Both the position numbers and the translations under genes were made by a program. The notes under the pieces are model-generated. The model was given only the letters and a program-made list of their open reading frames with translations, did not search any database and had not been told where the DNA came from. Below, piece by piece: positions 1 through 8,546 of a stretch of DNA of 64,000 nucleotides. Position 1 is the first letter of the stretch, and the number at the start of each line of letters is the position of its first letter. Source of the DNA: Corynebacterium bovis DSM 20582 = CIP 54.80 (lineage in GTDB: Bacteria > Actinomycetota > Actinomycetes > Mycobacteriales > Mycobacteriaceae); assembly GCF_030408615.1 (NCBI RefSeq), contig NZ_CP047187.1:310001-374000 (forward strand), in the 5' to 3' direction.

Positions 1-1
1 C

Positions 2-232
2 CGGGGCGTGCCGAACATGCACGAGGTCACCGCCGGCGGGCGGCACGCCGGGGGTGCGGCGCACCACGAGTTCACGCACCCGGGGCGGCTCACGGTCGTC
101 GCGCAGCTCATGATGCTCACGGACCCGGAGGCGGACTACGCCGCCGCCCACGGTGTGCCGGCGCTCCAGGACGTGCTCGCGGCGTCCGGGGTGAACCTCA
201 ACGACGTCCGGCGGCCGGCCGTGGCGGTCTGA
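2..232 (+). CDS. C-terminal fragment of an unidentified protein
   Basis: The frame is open from the left edge to a TGA at 230-232, leaving about 76 residues of a protein that begins outside the window. The visible part is His/Gly-rich at first, then has a helical stretch (LTVVAQLMMLTDPEADY) and ends in an Asn/Asp-containing tail. I see no catalytic motif and do not recognise the family. In Corynebacterium glutamicum I recall an aminotransferase gene before dnaX, but nothing here confirms that. It lies 46 bp before dnaX on the same strand, yet dnaX has its own promoter in the gap. Confidence 0.6.
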   Translation, partial: RGVPNMHEVTAGGRHAGGAAHHEFTHPGRLTVVAQLMMLTDPEADYAAAHGVPALQDVLAASGVNLNDVRRPAVAV

Positions 233-265
233 CCGCGGGCCTCCTGGGCTGTCCGGACCGGACTG

Positions 266-271
266 TAGGCT
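266..271 (+). promoter_or_regulatory. -10 element of dnaX, leaderless
   Basis: TAGGCT is followed by exactly 7 nt and then the GTG of dnaX at 279. Transcription should begin at or beside the start codon. No Shine-Dalgarno sequence is present. Confidence 0.6.
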
Positions 272-278
272 GATAGCC

Positions 279-3200
279 GTGGCACTCTACAGGAAGTACC
301 GGCCTGCCTCGTTCGCCGAGGTCGTGGGTCAGGAGCACGTGACGGAGCCGTTGTCGACAGCCCTCGACAGCGGCCGGATCAACCACGCGTACCTGTTCTC
401 CGGGCCGCGTGGCTGCGGGAAGACGTCGTCGGCCCGGATCCTCGCCCGGTCGCTGAACTGCGTCGAGGGGCCCACGTCCACGCCGTGCGGGGTCTGCGAC
501 TCGTGCGTGGCCCTGGCGCCCGGGGGGCCGGGGACGTTGGACGTCACGGAGCTCGACGCCGCGACGCACAACGGTGTGGACGACATGCGGGAGCTGCGCG
601 ACCGGGCGTTCTACGCGCCGGCGGAGTCCCGCTACCGGGTGTTCATCATCGACGAGGCGCACATGATCTCCTCGGCGGGGTTCAACGCCCTGCTGAAGAT
701 CGTCGAGGAGCCGCCGGAGCACCTCATCTTCATCTTCGCGACGACCGAGCCGGAGAAACTGCTGGCGACGATCCGGTCGCGGACGCACAACTACCCCTTC
801 CGCCTGCTCACCCCGCCGGCCATGCGCGGCCTGCTGGAGAAGGTCTGCGGGGAGGAGGGCGTGATCGTCGAGGACGCGGTGTACCCGCTGGTCATCCGGG
901 CGGGCGGCGGGTCCCCCCGTGACTCCCTGAGCATCATGGACCAGCTGCTCGCCGGGGCGGGGCCGGAGGGGGTGACGTACACCCGTGCGCTGGCGCTGCT
1001 GGGGGTGACGGACTCCGCGCTCATCGACCGGGCCGTGGACGCCCTCGCCGGGCACGACCAGGCGGCGTTGTTCCGCTGCGTCAACGAGGTCATCGACGCC
1101 GGCTACGACCCGCGCCGGTTCGCGACCGACCTGCTGGACCGGTTCCGGGACCTGCTCGTCGTCCAGGCCGTGCCGGACGCTTTCGAGCAGGGGCTCGTCG
1201 ACGCCCCCGCGGACCAGCGGCAGATCCTCTCCGAGCAGGCCCAGGACCTGGGGCAGGCGACGCTCACGCGGTGCGCGGCCCTCGTCAACGAGGGGTTGGA
1301 GCAGATGCGCGGGGCGACGGCACCCCGGCTGCTCCTGGAGATCCTGTGCGCCCGCATGGCCCTGCCGGCGGCGGGCACGACCGTGGAGGCGTTGGCGCAG
1401 CGCATCGAGGCCCTCGAGTCCGGTGGCGTGCGCGCCGTCCCGGGGGGACCGGGTGCCGGGGAGGGCACGCCGTCGCTGTCCTCCGGGAAGCGGTACGAGC
1501 GCCGGTCCCAGCGCCAGGCGCGCGAGGCTGCGGAGCGGGCGGCCCGGGAGGCCGCCGGTGCCGCGGCGGCCGGCACCGGCGACGGCGCGACCGGCACGGG
1601 TGCGGCGACCACGGGCGGGGACGTGGACCGGTCCGCGGCGACCGTGCGCGAGTCCCCGGAGGCCGTGCAGGCCACGGCCGCCGGGGCGGCGACGACGGCG
1701 GCGATGGCCGACGGTGTGGAGACACCCGCCGCGTCGCCGGCCACGTCGCCGGACGCTGGCGCGACGGATGCGACCGATACGACCGATACGACGGGTTCGA
1801 CGGGTTCGACGGGTTCGACGGCGACGCCGGACGGTTCCGCCGGGGCTGACAGTTCCGCCTCGCCCGCCACTCCCGCCACTCCCGGCGGTGCCGGCGGGGA
1901 CGACGCCACGGACGGTGTGCAGGACCGGACCCCGGACGGGGCAGCGGACGCGGCGGAGGAGGACCCCACCGTCGCCGAGGCCCGTCGCGCGCGGGAGATC
2001 GTGGAGCGCAACCGGCGGCTCGCCCGGGGCCAGCAGGACACGGCTCCGTCGAGCGCGGGGAACAGCGCCGGGCCGGGTGCGGAGGACACCGCTGCGCCGG
2101 GCGCGGATGAGACCGCCGGACACACGTCCGCCTCCGCCTCCGGCACCGACGCCGGGGCCGGGCAGGACACGGCTCAATCGAGCACGGACGACACCGCTGC
2201 GCCGGGCGGGGATGACACCGCCGGACAGCCCGTCACGCCGTCGTCGCAGCCGGACGCCGCCGCGGCCGGGGACCTCCCGGTCGGCGAGCTGTGGGACCGC
2301 GTCCTCGCGGAGCTGCGGGAGATCACCCTCAGCGCGTGGATCGCCGCGCGTGGGGCCGAGCCCGTCGAGGCCACCCGGGGCGACGACGGCACCGTGACCG
2401 TCGACCTCCGGCACCACACCGGGGCCCTCGCGGCGTTCGTCACCAACGCCGACCAGGCGGAGGCGTTCGCCGAGGCCGGGCGTCGTGCCGTCGGCGCACC
2501 GGTCCGGGTCCGGGCGACGGTCGGCGGGCGGACCGTCCAGCAGCCGCCACAACCGTCCACCGGGCAGCCGCCGGGAAAACCGCAGGCGGTCTCGGCTGAC
2601 GGTGACGGTGCCGGGGCCGCGCCGGAGAACACGCCCACGCCGGACGGGATGACCGGCGGCGCCGGGTCGACGGACACCGGTGACCCCGGCTCCACGCCGG
2701 CCACCCCGGCGACGCCCGACGCGCCACCAGAGCCGGAGGACACATCTGCGCCGGGCGACGCCGCGCCGGCTGCCTCGTCGTCCCCGGCCGCCGCGCCGTC
2801 GTCCCCGGTCCCCGGGGAGGACCCGGTTCCGCCGGTGTCCGCCGCGTCGTCGGCACTCGAGCGTGCCCGGGCGATGGAACGCGCCCGCGCTGAGCGCATG
2901 GCCGCCCAGGCCGGGGGCGCGGCGCAGGCCGGCTCCCCCGGCGACGGGTCCGGACGCACCGGCACCCCCGGTGGGGCGACCCGCGGTGGGGCCGTCGGCA
3001 CCGGGCAGGGAACCGACCAGGGGACCGGGCCGCTCACCGGGTGGCGTGCCCGGAAGGCGACCATCGAGGCGCGCCGGGAATACGCCTTCGACCAGGGCTT
3101 CAACGGCGTCCCCCTGCCCGAGGAACCGCCGGAGGACCCGTGGGACGGTGGCGGCCCCGGCGAACCGGGCGACGTCGCGCACGCCCCGGCCCCCGGCACC

Positions 3201-3479
3201 GGCCCCGCCCGCCCGGGCCCAGGCACCGGCGCCGGGCCCGCCACCCCGGGCGGCCCCGCCACCGGACCGGACCCCGCGGCCGACCCGTCGGGCGCGACGG
3301 GCCCCGGCCCGGACCCGCGCGGGCGCCGGGAGACCCCGGAGGAACGCCGGCAACGCGAACAGGACGAGATGCTCGAGGACCGTGACCGGGGAGGCCCCAG
3401 CCAGTACGATCACCGCACGCCCCTGGAGATCGCCGGGGAGCTCATCGAACAGCACCTCGGCGGCGAACGGACACGCTGA
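279..3479 (+). CDS. dnaX: DNA polymerase III subunit gamma/tau
   Basis: This is the clamp-loader ATPase subunit of the replicative polymerase. The N-terminus is textbook DnaX: the family opening LYRKYRP, a Walker A loop GPRGCGKTS at about residues 42-50, zinc cysteines at 61, 70, 73 and 76, and Walker B FIIDEAH. The AAA+ part and domain III end near residue 370. What follows is unusual: most of residues 375-1066 is Ala/Pro/Gly/Thr/Asp-rich and probably disordered. It is interrupted by one folded segment (about 660-750, beginning VGELWDRVLAELREI) that resembles the tau C-terminal region. At 1066 residues it is much longer than the roughly 700-800 usual in the genus. The GTG start at 279 is supported by the adjacent -10 box. 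It heads a dnaX-ybaB-recR cluster, the common bacterial order. Confidence 0.97.
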   Translation: MALYRKYRPASFAEVVGQEHVTEPLSTALDSGRINHAYLFSGPRGCGKTSSARILARSLNCVEGPTSTPCGVCDSCVALAPGGPGTLDVTELDAATHNGVDDMRELRDRAFYAPAESRYRVFIIDEAHMISSAGFNALLKIVEEPPEHLIFIFATTEPEKLLATIRSRTHNYPFRLLTPPAMRGLLEKVCGEEGVIVEDAVYPLVIRAGGGSPRDSLSIMDQLLAGAGPEGVTYTRALALLGVTDSALIDRAVDALAGHDQAALFRCVNEVIDAGYDPRRFATDLLDRFRDLLVVQAVPDAFEQGLVDAPADQRQILSEQAQDLGQATLTRCAALVNEGLEQMRGATAPRLLLEILCARMALPAAGTTVEALAQRIEALESGGVRAVPGGPGAGEGTPSLSSGKRYERRSQRQAREAAERAAREAAGAAAAGTGDGATGTGAATTGGDVDRSAATVRESPEAVQATAAGAATTAAMADGVETPAASPATSPDAGATDATDTTDTTGSTGSTGSTATPDGSAGADSSASPATPATPGGAGGDDATDGVQDRTPDGAADAAEEDPTVAEARRAREIVERNRRLARGQQDTAPSSAGNSAGPGAEDTAAPGADETAGHTSASASGTDAGAGQDTAQSSTDDTAAPGGDDTAGQPVTPSSQPDAAAAGDLPVGELWDRVLAELREITLSAWIAARGAEPVEATRGDDGTVTVDLRHHTGALAAFVTNADQAEAFAEAGRRAVGAPVRVRATVGGRTVQQPPQPSTGQPPGKPQAVSADGDGAGAAPENTPTPDGMTGGAGSTDTGDPGSTPATPATPDAPPEPEDTSAPGDAAPAASSSPAAAPSSPVPGEDPVPPVSAASSALERARAMERARAERMAAQAGGAAQAGSPGDGSGRTGTPGGATRGGAVGTGQGTDQGTGPLTGWRARKATIEARREYAFDQGFNGVPLPEEPPEDPWDGGGPGEPGDVAHAPAPGTGPARPGPGTGAGPATPGGPATGPDPAADPSGATGPGPDPRGRRETPEERRQREQDEMLEDRDRGGPSQYDHRTPLEIAGELIEQHLGGERTR
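1765..1835 (+). repeat. 9-bp coding repeats in the dnaX linker
   Basis: Short in-frame repeats encode TDT-type units and then four GST-type units (gacgggttc-like 9-mers). They lie inside the disordered linker of DnaX and look like replication-slippage products. Confidence 0.6.
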
Positions 3480-3620
3480 CCCGCGGTACAGTGGCCGGGC
3501 GTCGCGAGGGTGGCGTCGACACCCTGACAGACCCCCACCGGCACGCGGGACCTGCCGAGCACGTCCCCCGAGACAACCCCACGACAGCCCCGGCCCCCGA
3601 GCCCGGACGAAAGGAACACC

Positions 3621-3935
3621 ATGAGCCAGCCCGACATGAACCAGATCATGGCCCAGGCCCAGCAGATGCAGCAGCAGCTCCAGGCGGCGCAGGCGGAGAT
3701 CGTCGCCTCGACCGTCGAGGGCACCGCCGGCAACGGGCTCGTGACCGTCGTCCTCGGCGGCGACGGCGAGGTCCGGGACCTCACCATCGACCCGAAGGTC
3801 GTGGACCCGGAGGACGTCGAGACGCTCCAGGACCTCGTGGTCGGGGCGTTCCGCGAGGCCAACCAGAACCTCCGCGACCTCGCCGACGAGAAGATGGGGC
3901 CGCTGTCCCAGGGCATGGGCGGCCTCGGGCTCTGA
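3621..3935 (+). CDS. YbaB/EbfC family nucleoid-associated protein
   Basis: A 104-residue protein with the YbaB signature: a Gln/Met-rich N-terminal helix ([16 protein letters not shown]), then a beta-sheet core with [22 protein letters not shown] and a final amphipathic helix. Family members bind DNA as dimers and are almost always encoded between dnaX and recR, as here. An AAAGGA ribosome site sits about 6 nt before the ATG. The 140 bp between it and dnaX shows no other gene. The exact role in actinobacteria is not settled; the family assignment is secure. Confidence 0.95.
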   Translation: MSQPDMNQIMAQAQQMQQQLQAAQAEIVASTVEGTAGNGLVTVVLGGDGEVRDLTIDPKVVDPEDVETLQDLVVGAFREANQNLRDLADEKMGPLSQGMGGLGL

Positions 3936-4029
3936 CCCGGCCCCCGCCGGGAGCCCCGTCGCCGGGCGACCCGCGCCGGGCCCCGGCCCCCGACCCCCAC
4001 CCACGCCCCGCACCGACAGAGGTCGCACA

Positions 4030-4752
4030 GTGTTTGAAGGTCCGCTCCAGGACGTCATCGACGAATTCTCCCGCCTGCCCGGCGTCGGGCCGAAGAGCGC
4101 CCAACGCATCGCGTTCCACCTGCTCCAGGTCGACCCCGAGGACGTCGACCGGCTGCGCGCGGCGCTCGGCCGGCTGCGCGAGGGCGTGACGTTCTGCCGG
4201 ATCTGCCACAACATCTCCCAGGAGGACGTCTGCCGGATCTGCGCGGACTCCTCCCGGGATACGTCGTCGGTGTGCGTCGTCGAGGAGTCGAAGGACATCC
4301 AGGTCATCGAACGCACCGGGGAGTACCGCGGGCGCTACCACGTGCTCGGCGGGGCGCTCGACCCCCTGAACGGGGTCGGCCCGAAGGAACTGACCGTCAC
4401 GAAGCTCGTCCAGCGCATCGGCGGGAACGTCCCCGACGTCGTCATCGGCGGGAAAGCCGGGGCCCGGGCCGGTGCGGTGACCCCCACCGGGTCCGGTGGG
4501 GACCCGGGCCAGGGGGACGACGGCGTGGAGTACGCGCCGGCCCCCGAGATCACGGAGGTCATCATCGCGACCGACCCGAACACCGAGGGCGAGGCCACGG
4601 CCAGCTACCTCGGCCGGCTCCTCCGCGACTTCCCCGGTCTCCGCGTGAGCCGCCTGGCCTCGGGCATCCCGATGGGCGGGGAGCTGGAGTTCGTCGACGA
4701 GCTCACGCTCTCCCGCGCCTTCGCCGGACGCACAAGTATCACAGGTGGGTGA
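4030..4752 (+). CDS. recR: recombination mediator RecR
   Basis: RecR works with RecF/RecO to load RecA at single-stranded gaps. The protein shows the N-terminal helix-hairpin-helix ([17 protein letters not shown]), the C4 zinc finger (CRICHN...CRICAD) and a C-terminal Toprim domain ([23 protein letters not shown]). It is 240 residues, about 40 more than the usual 200. The surplus is a Gly/Thr/Asp-rich loop, roughly residues 150-175, between the zinc-finger side of the Toprim fold and the [10 protein letters not shown] strand. The GTG start is preceded by an AGAGG-like ribosome site. Confidence 0.96.
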   Translation: MFEGPLQDVIDEFSRLPGVGPKSAQRIAFHLLQVDPEDVDRLRAALGRLREGVTFCRICHNISQEDVCRICADSSRDTSSVCVVEESKDIQVIERTGEYRGRYHVLGGALDPLNGVGPKELTVTKLVQRIGGNVPDVVIGGKAGARAGAVTPTGSGGDPGQGDDGVEYAPAPEITEVIIATDPNTEGEATASYLGRLLRDFPGLRVSRLASGIPMGGELEFVDELTLSRAFAGRTSITGG

Positions 4753-4910
4753 GCCGTCCGGGGTGCCGCACACCCGGGGGGTAACGTGGCATGCAGCGAG
4801 GTCCGCGGACACCCGCGGCCCCGCGCAGGCATGACAGACATGCCCGGACACGCACGACGCCGTGCGCCGACGCACAGACACGCACGCACAGGACAGTGAG
4901 GATGAGGACG

Positions 4911-5411
4911 ATGAAGATCGGGACGACCCGCCGCCGCACCTCGGCGACGACAGCCGTGGCGGACGCCGCGAAGAACTCCGTGCAGGACGTCATGGACACG
5001 GTCACCGGCAGGCGTGCCGCCGCCGCGCGCCGCCGCAACGCCATCCGCACGGGCGTGTGGGCCACGGTGTTCACCGGCGCGGGCATCCTCCACTTCATCC
5101 ACAAGGAGACGTTCAACGACCTCGTCCCCGAGGAACTGCCGGGCACGCAGACGCAGTGGACCTACGGCAGCGGTGCGGTGGAGCTCGCCCTCGGCGCCGC
5201 GATCGTGAACCCGGGCACCCGGGAGGCCGCCGGCCGGGCCGCCGCGTGGTTCCTCCTCGGCGTGTGGCCGGGCAACATCAAGATGGCGTGGGACTGGCGG
5301 AACGAGACCCCGGTGAAGCGGGCGATCGCGTTCCTCCGCGTGCCGATGCAGATCCCGATGATCGCGGACGTGCGTAAGCTCCGGTCCCCGCGGTCGGGGT
5401 GGATGTCCTGA
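4911..5411 (+). CDS. DoxX-like integral membrane protein
   Basis: About 166 residues. After a basic N-terminus come hydrophobic segments with GAGILHFIHKETFNDLVPEELP, then SGAVELALGAAIVNPGTREAAGR and WFLLGVWPGNIKMAWDW, a pattern typical of the small four-helix DoxX/DoxX-like proteins. The function is unknown; some relatives associate with redox or thiol homeostasis. I chose the ATG at 4911 because a GTGAGG ribosome site lies about 9 nt upstream. An in-frame ATG at 4902 sits directly against that site. The gene lies 4 nt before pcp and is probably co-transcribed with it. Confidence 0.75.
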   Translation: MKIGTTRRRTSATTAVADAAKNSVQDVMDTVTGRRAAAARRRNAIRTGVWATVFTGAGILHFIHKETFNDLVPEELPGTQTQWTYGSGAVELALGAAIVNPGTREAAGRAAAWFLLGVWPGNIKMAWDWRNETPVKRAIAFLRVPMQIPMIADVRKLRSPRSGWMS

Positions 5412-5415
5412 CCCC

Positions 5416-6018
5416 GTGACCGTCCTCATCACCGGTTTCGAACCGTTCCGGGGCCGGCGGCACAACACGTCGTGGGACGTCGCCCGCGCGGTGACGTCCC
5501 GGCTGCGGGGCAACGGCTTCCTCACCGACGCCGCGACGTCGTCCGGCGGCCGGGCGTCCATCGACCTCGCGCAGCTGCCCGTGGTCTTCGGCACGGTCGT
5601 GCGCGAACTGCCGGGCCTGGTGCAGGTCCGGCAGCTGCGGGTGGCGGTGTGCCTCGGGGAGCGGACGGGGACCGACGTGCCGCTCCTCGAGACGCGGGCG
5701 GTGAACGCGCAGGTCGGCCGGGACAACAGCGGCGCGGACGTCGACCGTCCGATTCTCCCGGGCGGGGAGGGGGAGCGGGTGCTGTCCCCGGACGTCGTGC
5801 GCCTGCTGGAGGAGGTCGAGGGGCTGGGGGTCAGTGACGACGCCGGCCGCTACGTGTGCAACACGACGCTGTGGACGGGCCTGGACCTGGCCCGGCAGGG
5901 GGAGGTCGACCGGTTCGTCTTCATCCACGTCCCGGCGTTGGAGGCCGGTGACGCCGAGGGGCTGCGGCGGGTGGTCGGCCGGGTGACCCGGGCCGTGGAG
6001 ATCCTCGCCCGGGCCTGA
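5416..6018 (+). CDS. pcp: pyroglutamyl-peptidase I
   Basis: This cysteine peptidase (family C15) removes N-terminal pyroglutamate from peptides. It opens with the family hallmark VLITGFEPFRG. The catalytic triad is visible: Glu in LLETRAVN, Cys in RYVCNTTLW and His in FIHVPAL. At 200 residues it is slightly shorter than the usual 210-220. The GTG start lies 4 nt after the stop of the DoxX-like gene, suggesting translational coupling. Its stop codon is followed by a run of near-repeats that each contain another TGA. Confidence 0.93.
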   Translation: MTVLITGFEPFRGRRHNTSWDVARAVTSRLRGNGFLTDAATSSGGRASIDLAQLPVVFGTVVRELPGLVQVRQLRVAVCLGERTGTDVPLLETRAVNAQVGRDNSGADVDRPILPGGEGERVLSPDVVRLLEEVEGLGVSDDAGRYVCNTTLWTGLDLARQGEVDRFVFIHVPALEAGDAEGLRRVVGRVTRAVEILARA

Positions 6019-6062
6019 CAGGCCTGACGGGGGCTGACACGCCTGACACGGCTGACGGGCCC
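6011..6062 (+). repeat. stop-codon repeat array after pcp
   Basis: Units resembling ggcctgacgg repeat from the pcp stop codon onward. TGA occurs at 6016 (the real stop), 6025, 6035, 6044 and 6053, at intervals of 9, 10, 9 and 9 nt. Confidence 0.7.
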
Positions 6063-6085
6063 GACAGGCCTGCCGCCCCGGCGGG

Positions 6086-6970
6086 TCAGCTGCGCAGCCG
6101 CTCGGCCCGCAGGCGCGCGACCTCGCGGGTGACCTGCTCCGCGAGCTCGCCGTCGAGCGGGGGGAGCTCCGCGACGGTCGTCCCCGTCGCCTGCGCGAGC
6201 AGCGCGTCGGCGAGCTGCGGGTTCCGCGCGAGCGCGGGGCCGTGCATGTACGTCGCGACGACCGACCCCTGCACCACGCCCTCCGCGCGGATCTGCCGCT
6301 CGGCCTCCTCGCCGTCGAGCCCCGCCGCGGCGGCCCCGGCGGCGTCGGTGTTGCCCGTGCCGTGGGTGAGCCGCCCGAGCGGGCGGGCGTCCGGGCCGAG
6401 GATCGTGGCCCCCATGTGGTTCGCGAAGCCGGTGAGCGTGTCGGTGAGCGCCGCGGTCCAGTCCGTGCCCGTCCGCGCGCCCGCCCCGGCGCCGGCCCCG
6501 TTCCCCGCGGAGTCGCCGTCGCCGGCGGAGGTGCCGGTCCCGGCGGGGGCCGCGGGCGTCACCGGCTCGGACCGGATCTCCCCGATCATGCGGTGGGCCA
6601 GCCCGGACGTGGTGGCGTCGAGAATCCCGAGCCCCTCGACGACGCGGCCGGACGCGCGGAAGGACACGCCGAGCACCTGGAGCCCGGCGCAGATCGCGAG
6701 GACGGGCCGGCCGGCGGCGGCTGCCCGGGCGAGGCCACCGTCGGCGGCGAGGTGCTCCGTGGCGACGATCTGCGCGGTGTCCTCGCCCCCGCCGAGGGTG
6801 TAGACGTCGAGCGTCTCCGGCACCGGCTCCCCGAGGGTGAGCCGGTGGATCTCGGCGGTGAGGCCGCGCATCCGCGCGCGTTGGCGGAGGACGAGGGCGT
6901 TGCCGTCGTCACCGTACGTCCCGAGCACGTCGGGCAGGACGAGGCCGATGGTCAGGTCGGTGTCACTCAT
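6086..6970 (-). CDS. gatD: lipid II isoglutaminyl synthase, glutaminase subunit GatD
   Basis: GatD releases ammonia from glutamine and passes it to MurT, which amidates D-Glu in lipid II. The type-1 glutamine amidotransferase fold is clear: GGGEDTAQIVA, the nucleophile elbow LAICAGLQVLG with Cys94, and a distal His in ATYMHGPALARNPQLADALL. At 294 residues it is longer than the usual 240-250 because of a Gly/Ala/Thr/Asp-rich insert of about 40 residues after the RSEPVTPA segment. The ATG at 6970 overlaps the murT stop codon by 8 nt, so the two are translated together. The C94 position matches the Staphylococcus aureus enzyme as I remember it. Confidence 0.93.
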   Translation of the reverse strand: MSDTDLTIGLVLPDVLGTYGDDGNALVLRQRARMRGLTAEIHRLTLGEPVPETLDVYTLGGGEDTAQIVATEHLAADGGLARAAAAGRPVLAICAGLQVLGVSFRASGRVVEGLGILDATTSGLAHRMIGEIRSEPVTPAAPAGTGTSAGDGDSAGNGAGAGAGARTGTDWTAALTDTLTGFANHMGATILGPDARPLGRLTHGTGNTDAAGAAAAGLDGEEAERQIRAEGVVQGSVVATYMHGPALARNPQLADALLAQATGTTVAELPPLDGELAEQVTREVARLRAERLRS

Positions 6971-8354
6971 GGGTCTCCCCCCGGTCGGTGGCGGCCGTCG
7001 TGTCGGCGGCGGTGTCGGTGTCGGTCGTGTCGGTGGTGTCGGTCGTGCCGGTGCTGCCGGTGCCGGTCGTCGTGGCGGCGGGCTGCGCCCCCGCCCGGTC
7101 GAGGGCCCGCCGCAGGTCGCGGAAGGCCGTGTAGTTCGCGAGGACCTCCACGCGCCCGGGCGGGCAGTGCCGGATCGCCTCGACGGTGTCCACGACGAGC
7201 TCGTGGGTGATGCCCGCGTACCCGAGGCGCACCCCGAGGTCCGTGCCGCGTTCCCCGGCGGCGACGACGTGCAGCCCACCGAGGTTCTCGAAGCGCACGT
7301 CCCACAGCCAGGACAGGTCCTCACCGTCGGCGACCTGCCCGTTGACGGAGATGACGAGCCCGTCGGCGGAGCGGTCGACCATGGACAGCGCCTCCTGCCA
7401 GCCGGCCGGGTTCTTCGCGAGGAGCATGTGCACGCGGCGGCCGTCGATCTCGACGGTGGAGTACCGCCCGGCGACGGAGTCGACGCGTTCGACGGCGGCG
7501 AGCGCGTCGGTCCGGTCGACGCCCATCGCGACGGCGGCGGCGATGGCCTCGGCGGCGTTGCCCCGGTTCGCGTCCCCGGGCAGCTTGAGCTGCATCGGCA
7601 GCACGTCGCCGTCCGGGGTGGTGAGCCCGTCGGGGCCGATGACCCACTCCGGGGTGGGGCGCCGGAACTCCCGGCCGGTCGGCAGCGGTTTCACGGCGTA
7701 CCAGTCGACGAGGTGACCGGCGTCGTCGGTCTCGCGGATGACCGCGCCGCCGGTGCGCGGGCAGCTCGCGGAGTCGCCGGCCCAGCTGCCGCCGGCGGAG
7801 ACCCACACGACGTTCGGGCAGTCCCACGCGACGGAGGTGACCTGGACGTCGTCGCAGTTCGCGATGACGGTCATGTCCGGCCGGGCCTCGACGCACGCGC
7901 GGAGGGAGCGTTCGATCTTCGTGATCTCCCCGACGCGGTCGAGCTGGTCCCGCGACAGATTGAGCAGCACGAGCGTGTCACAGTTGAGGCGGTCGGCGAT
8001 CGACGGGACGTGGAGCTCGTCGACCTCGAGGACGAGGGTCTCCCGGTCGCGCCCGGCGAGGAGCGCCGAGATCACGCCGGCGTCCATGTTGTCCCCGCCC
8101 TCATTCGTGGCGACGGTGCGGCGGGTGCGCACCGCCTCCGCGAGCATCCGGGTGGTGGTGGACTTCCCGTTCGTCCCGGTGACGATCGCGCACGGCCGCC
8201 CCTGCCCGAGCTGGGCGAGGAGGTCCGGGTCGATGGCCCCGGCGACGAGACCCCCGATCATCCCTCCCGCCCCGCGGCCGGTCTTTCGGGACGCCCAGGT
8301 GGCGAGGTCCGCCGCGCGGCACGCCAGTCTGCTTCGAAGACTCATTCGGCTCAT
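6963..8354 (-). CDS. murT: lipid II isoglutaminyl synthase, Mur ligase-like subunit MurT
   Basis: MurT is the ATP-dependent half of the MurT-GatD amidase that converts D-iso-glutamate of lipid II to D-iso-glutamine. It has the Mur ligase P-loop TGTNGKSTTTRM at about residues 59-70, the central domain motif LEVDELHVPSIADRL, and a DUF1727-type C-terminus (LLAKNPAGWQEALSMV). At the zinc-ribbon position I count only two cysteines (DCPNVVW...SASCPRTGG), not the four found in staphylococcal MurT. The last 35 residues are a Thr/Asp-rich tail. The ATG at 8354 is chosen because a TATCCT -10 box lies 7 nt upstream, implying leaderless transcription of murT-gatD. 463 residues. Confidence 0.92.
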   Translation of the reverse strand: MSRMSLRSRLACRAADLATWASRKTGRGAGGMIGGLVAGAIDPDLLAQLGQGRPCAIVTGTNGKSTTTRMLAEAVRTRRTVATNEGGDNMDAGVISALLAGRDRETLVLEVDELHVPSIADRLNCDTLVLLNLSRDQLDRVGEITKIERSLRACVEARPDMTVIANCDDVQVTSVAWDCPNVVWVSAGGSWAGDSASCPRTGGAVIRETDDAGHLVDWYAVKPLPTGREFRRPTPEWVIGPDGLTTPDGDVLPMQLKLPGDANRGNAAEAIAAAVAMGVDRTDALAAVERVDSVAGRYSTVEIDGRRVHMLLAKNPAGWQEALSMVDRSADGLVISVNGQVADGEDLSWLWDVRFENLGGLHVVAAGERGTDLGVRLGYAGITHELVVDTVEAIRHCPPGRVEVLANYTAFRDLRRALDRAGAQPAATTTGTGSTGTTDTTDTTDTDTAADTTAATDRGETHE

Positions 8355-8361
8355 TGGGCCG

Positions 8362-8367
8362 AGGATA
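8362..8367 (-). promoter_or_regulatory. -10 element of murT-gatD, leaderless
   Basis: On the minus strand, TATCCT is separated by 7 nt from the murT ATG (8354). There is no ribosome site in between. Confidence 0.55.
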
Positions 8368-8546
8368 GTGGAGCAGGTCCCGCCGCAGCCGCCGCCACTC
8401 CGGGCCCGGGGGTGGGTGCAGGGTGCCGACGCCGTCCGTGCGTCAGCGACACCCGGTGACGTGGGCGGTCGCGCGGCGGGGGAGGGCGTCAGCGGGCGGG
8501 CGGCCACGGGTCCGCCGGTGGGCGGGGTGGTCGGCGGCCGGGGTGG

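Noticed and set aside
198-4316. A 1372-residue open frame on the minus strand across dnaX-recR
   Set aside because: It is antisense to three certain genes, has no domain, and shows the Arg/Gly/Pro-rich composition expected from reading very GC-rich coding DNA in the wrong frame. The same applies to the long minus-strand frames over katA (21548-23464) and topA (59382-63452), and the plus-strand frame over mrpA (28627-31611).
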